Shown in pieces: positions 61,624 through 64,000 of a stretch of 64,000 bases of DNA. The position numbers and the translations under genes were made by a program. The notes beneath the pieces were generated by a model. It searched no databases. It saw only the letters and a list, made by a program, of their open reading frames with translations, and had not been told where the DNA came from. The DNA is from Branchiostoma floridae (lineage: Eukaryota; Chordata; Leptocardii; Amphioxiformes; Branchiostomatidae): positions 12,717,876-12,781,875 of the forward strand of contig NC_049986.1 of the NCBI RefSeq assembly GCF_000003815.2, written 5' to 3'. The number at the start of each line of letters is the position of its first letter. Position 1 is the first letter of the stretch.

Positions 61624-63322
61624 AGGGTCTGCATGGGGGGTCTTGGTAACGCTTAACGGTGAATTCAGGAGGCCCGGTAACGGTTAACGGTAAATTCAGG
61701 AGGCCTGGTAACGCTTAACGGTAAATTCAGGAGTTACAAAACATAACACCGTTGAAAGTAACATTGACGTGCTTTCCTATTTATACAACGCTAGAGTAGT
61801 TATATCAATGGGGAAAATATCCGACTAATGACAAAGCAAAAGGTGCCCAGAACCCGGAGGAATGACAGGGGCATTGTCCATGACATCTGTAAATTGACGG
61901 AGGCAGAGTTCCCGGCCCGCCACAGAGACGGCGGTAGCAAATTTCTTATGGGGGGATTGGACTATTGTGAGTTTCAGCACCTGGAGCGCCGAAAGCTCGA
62001 CGCATTCCAGGGGGGTCCGGGGGTAATCTTAAAATCAAGACCCTCTTAAATGCCGTTTCCTGCATTTTCGGCAAATTTTGCCGACTAAGCTAGGTTGATT
62101 TTGACATTTTCATCAAATTACACAATGATTATAGCTTTCGATTCTACCCCCAGAGCCCCCGACATATTTTACCATTTCGAGCTCAGAAGGCACAGGACGT
62201 TGCAATATAAGTCCGGGAAAATTAAAATCTGGACCGTCTGAAACGCCATTTACTGCATTTTAAAGGACACATTTTGCTGTAAGACGAAGCTAAATTAAAT
62301 GACATTTTATTAGAGAGAAAAGTTTTTTGTGCCTACCCACGCCCCACATATTTTCACCATGTCATCTTGAGCGCCAAAGGCACCAGCCATCGCAAGGAAG
62401 GTCCGGAGAAACCTCATTTTGTGCATTCTAGGAGTACTTTTTGCCCGAAACTAAGGTCTCATTGATGTATTACTCCGCTAGTGGGGACCCTAAAAGAGAT
62501 CCGAGCCAAAAATGAACGGCTGCACGGACGCATGTTTTTAGCGGTGAGAAATTCCCTTTTAGCCAGCGGAACTGATCTCAAAAGTTAGATTGGTGAAAGC
62601 TTATTTGTAACTGAAGAAATTAGCAGGTAAAGTTTTGCAGCCGCGCGCTAGGTCGGAGGTACACAGTCGTGGGTTCTGAGTGGTGCGGTTGTACAATAGC
62701 AGCGAAAAAGTGCCTTTTGTGGGGATTGACTAATCGTAGTTTGTAATTGCTATAAAAAAAGTTCCTATGTATAGTTTACATTGGCAATTTTTTCCCACGA
62801 TATAGGGTAAATGTGCTTGACATAGAATGAAAAATCTGCTGAAATTTCACGTAGCTTCATTATGAACGCGCCCATTTAAACCACGAATTAATACATAGAA
62901 GTCTATGGGAAGAAGAAACTCATCAATGAGACCCTAAGCTAAGTGTACACTGAAATCTGTATGAGTGATAAAGTTTTTGAGGGCGACGCTTCCGCAACAT
63001 ATTTTACCCTGTCCAGAGCCGAAGGCCGGGAGGCTCGGAAAAAATTCTGAAATCTGGACCCTTTGAAACGCCATTTCCTCCATTTTCCGGGGTTCTATCT
63101 GGCATTTGACTTCGTGTATAGCGGGTTACGAAGAATTTCTTGGTAACGCTTAACGGTGAGTTCGGGATAACAAATAACGGTTAACGTTGAATTAAAACGA
63201 CCAATAACGCTTCACGAAGAATATACCGATAACGGTTAACGTTGAATTAGAGAGGGTCGGTAACGATTAACGGTGAATTAAAATGGCTCGTAACGCTTAA
63301 CGGAAAAAGGCATGCAGACCCT
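61624..63322. mobile_element. 1.7-kb non-autonomous element with 8-bp target duplication
   Basis: Ends AGGGTCTGCATG and CATGCAGACCCT, flanked by CAAGTAAG on both sides (61616-61623 and 63323-63330). An 8-bp duplication fits hAT or P superfamilies. Near the ends the motif TAACGCTTAACGG or variants occurs three times on the left and about six on the right, all in the same orientation. The interior carries repeat units related, in reverse, to 38836-39707. No transposase. Confidence 0.88.
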
Positions 63323-63542
63323 CAAGTAAGCTGAAGGCTAGTGTGCAAGTGGTATTGGTACTGGTAGGCAGTTGACCCAATGATGAATTCATTTTATTTT
63401 TTACAGAACCTTACTTAATAGGAACAATGCATCTTGAGTTGTTTATTTCTGTGATGCATTTTACCACATATTTACAAGTTGTTTACAAGGCTATGTATGA
63501 CAACACACAGCTGTATACAATACCCTGAACAAGTAGAGATCA

Positions 63543-63760
63543 GTTATTCTCCAAGCAGAGGTTGAGCCACAGAGATAGTAGTGGTGAGAAGTGTGTCATC
63601 AAAAATCCAGATCCAAGACCCACCCTCTGCTTGGAGAATAGAGTTCAGTTATTCTCCAAGTGTTGGTTTGGTCGCAGAGATAGTAGTGGTGAGAAGTGTG
63701 TCATCAAAAATCCAGAACACTTCTATTTGCACAACCCAGCCTCTGCTTGGAGAATAGAGT
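63543..63760. mobile_element. MITE dimer (TATTCTCCAAGCAGAGG ends)
   Basis: Two tandem units, about 63543-63642 and 63650-63758. Each begins TTATTCTCCAAG, holds AGAGATAGTAGTGGTGAGAA and TGTGTCATCAAAAATCCAGA, and ends CCTCTGCTTGGAGAATAG. The second unit's left end is mutated (CAAGTGTTGG for CAAGCAGAGG). Confidence 0.85.
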
Positions 63761-64000
63761 TCAGTGCCCCGAGGCATGTGAACTATGCAGGATTGTCCCC
63801 TGGATGCAGATGAGTACTGATGTGATGACCCTGGGTCCCTCCATGGGAGGCAGGGCCTGTCTTCACCTTGGCTGGCCTCCAACAGTCTTGGGTTTTCCTG
63901 TGGCATGTCCTACATAGGATAGAGCTGACTTGCTGTGAACATGATATGTTGTAGGACAACAAACACCTGCTGAGCCCTAGCCTGGATTCTATCGTATTAT

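Overview
The window looks like a piece of a cephalochordate (amphioxus, Branchiostoma-type) chromosome. The reasons are eukaryotic intron-rich genes, extracellular mosaic proteins built from class 1-1 modules (CUB, SRCR, sushi, MAM, PAN), a PHD-finger CR1-like LINE, and a dense crowd of small DNA transposons. Species is inferred from gene and repeat style only; no search was run. All exon models below were made by hand from splice sites, reading frame and phase; every complete model closes to a multiple of three. Layout: (1) 1-24 kb holds two head-to-head paralogous genes for secreted mosaic proteins. The left gene (minus strand, start at 11141) runs off the left edge: signal peptide, PAN/apple, SRCR, sushi x2, CUB, sushi x3, MAM. 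The right gene (plus strand, 12766-23722, 1,032 aa) is complete: signal peptide, CUB, SRCR, sushi x2, CUB, sushi x3, MAM, Thr/Pro-rich linker, CUB. They match module for module except the first domain, which is PAN in one and CUB in the other. About 1.6 kb separates their start codons. (2) 24.3-28 kb holds a complete 10-exon FAD-dependent D-amino-acid/D-aspartate oxidase gene (minus, 344 aa) with a C-terminal SRL peroxisomal signal; a nine-copy 34-bp minisatellite spans one of its splice acceptors. (3) 29.5-33.7 kb holds a 7-exon gene (minus, 354 aa) with two GAPR-1/GLIPR2-like CAP domains joined by a charged linker. (4) 36.3-45.3 kb holds a 6-exon major-facilitator transporter gene (minus, 428 aa) whose introns are packed with mobile DNA: a mariner-derived element, a pogo-like MITE, an 872-bp element with a poly-C end, two nested DINE/Helentron-like satellite-bearing elements, and a duplicated 480-bp TIR element next to a 100-N gap. 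(5) 45.5-64 kb is gene-poor. It holds an almost intact PHD-finger CR1-like LINE (48.8-52.3 kb, minus, one frameshift near the end), a 2.1-kb TIR element with GACG-rich ends, a 1.7-kb element with an exact 8-bp target duplication, tandem repeats and a MITE dimer. I found no firm host gene in this right third. How the genes work together: the two mosaic genes are probably secreted adhesion or recognition proteins sharing a divergent promoter region. The oxidase, CAP and transporter genes are all on the minus strand but show no evident functional link. The most interesting points are the symmetric-phase swap of the N-terminal module between the divergent paralogs, the splice-acceptor minisatellite, and the nested satellite elements whose end sequences differ between copies but match within each copy.
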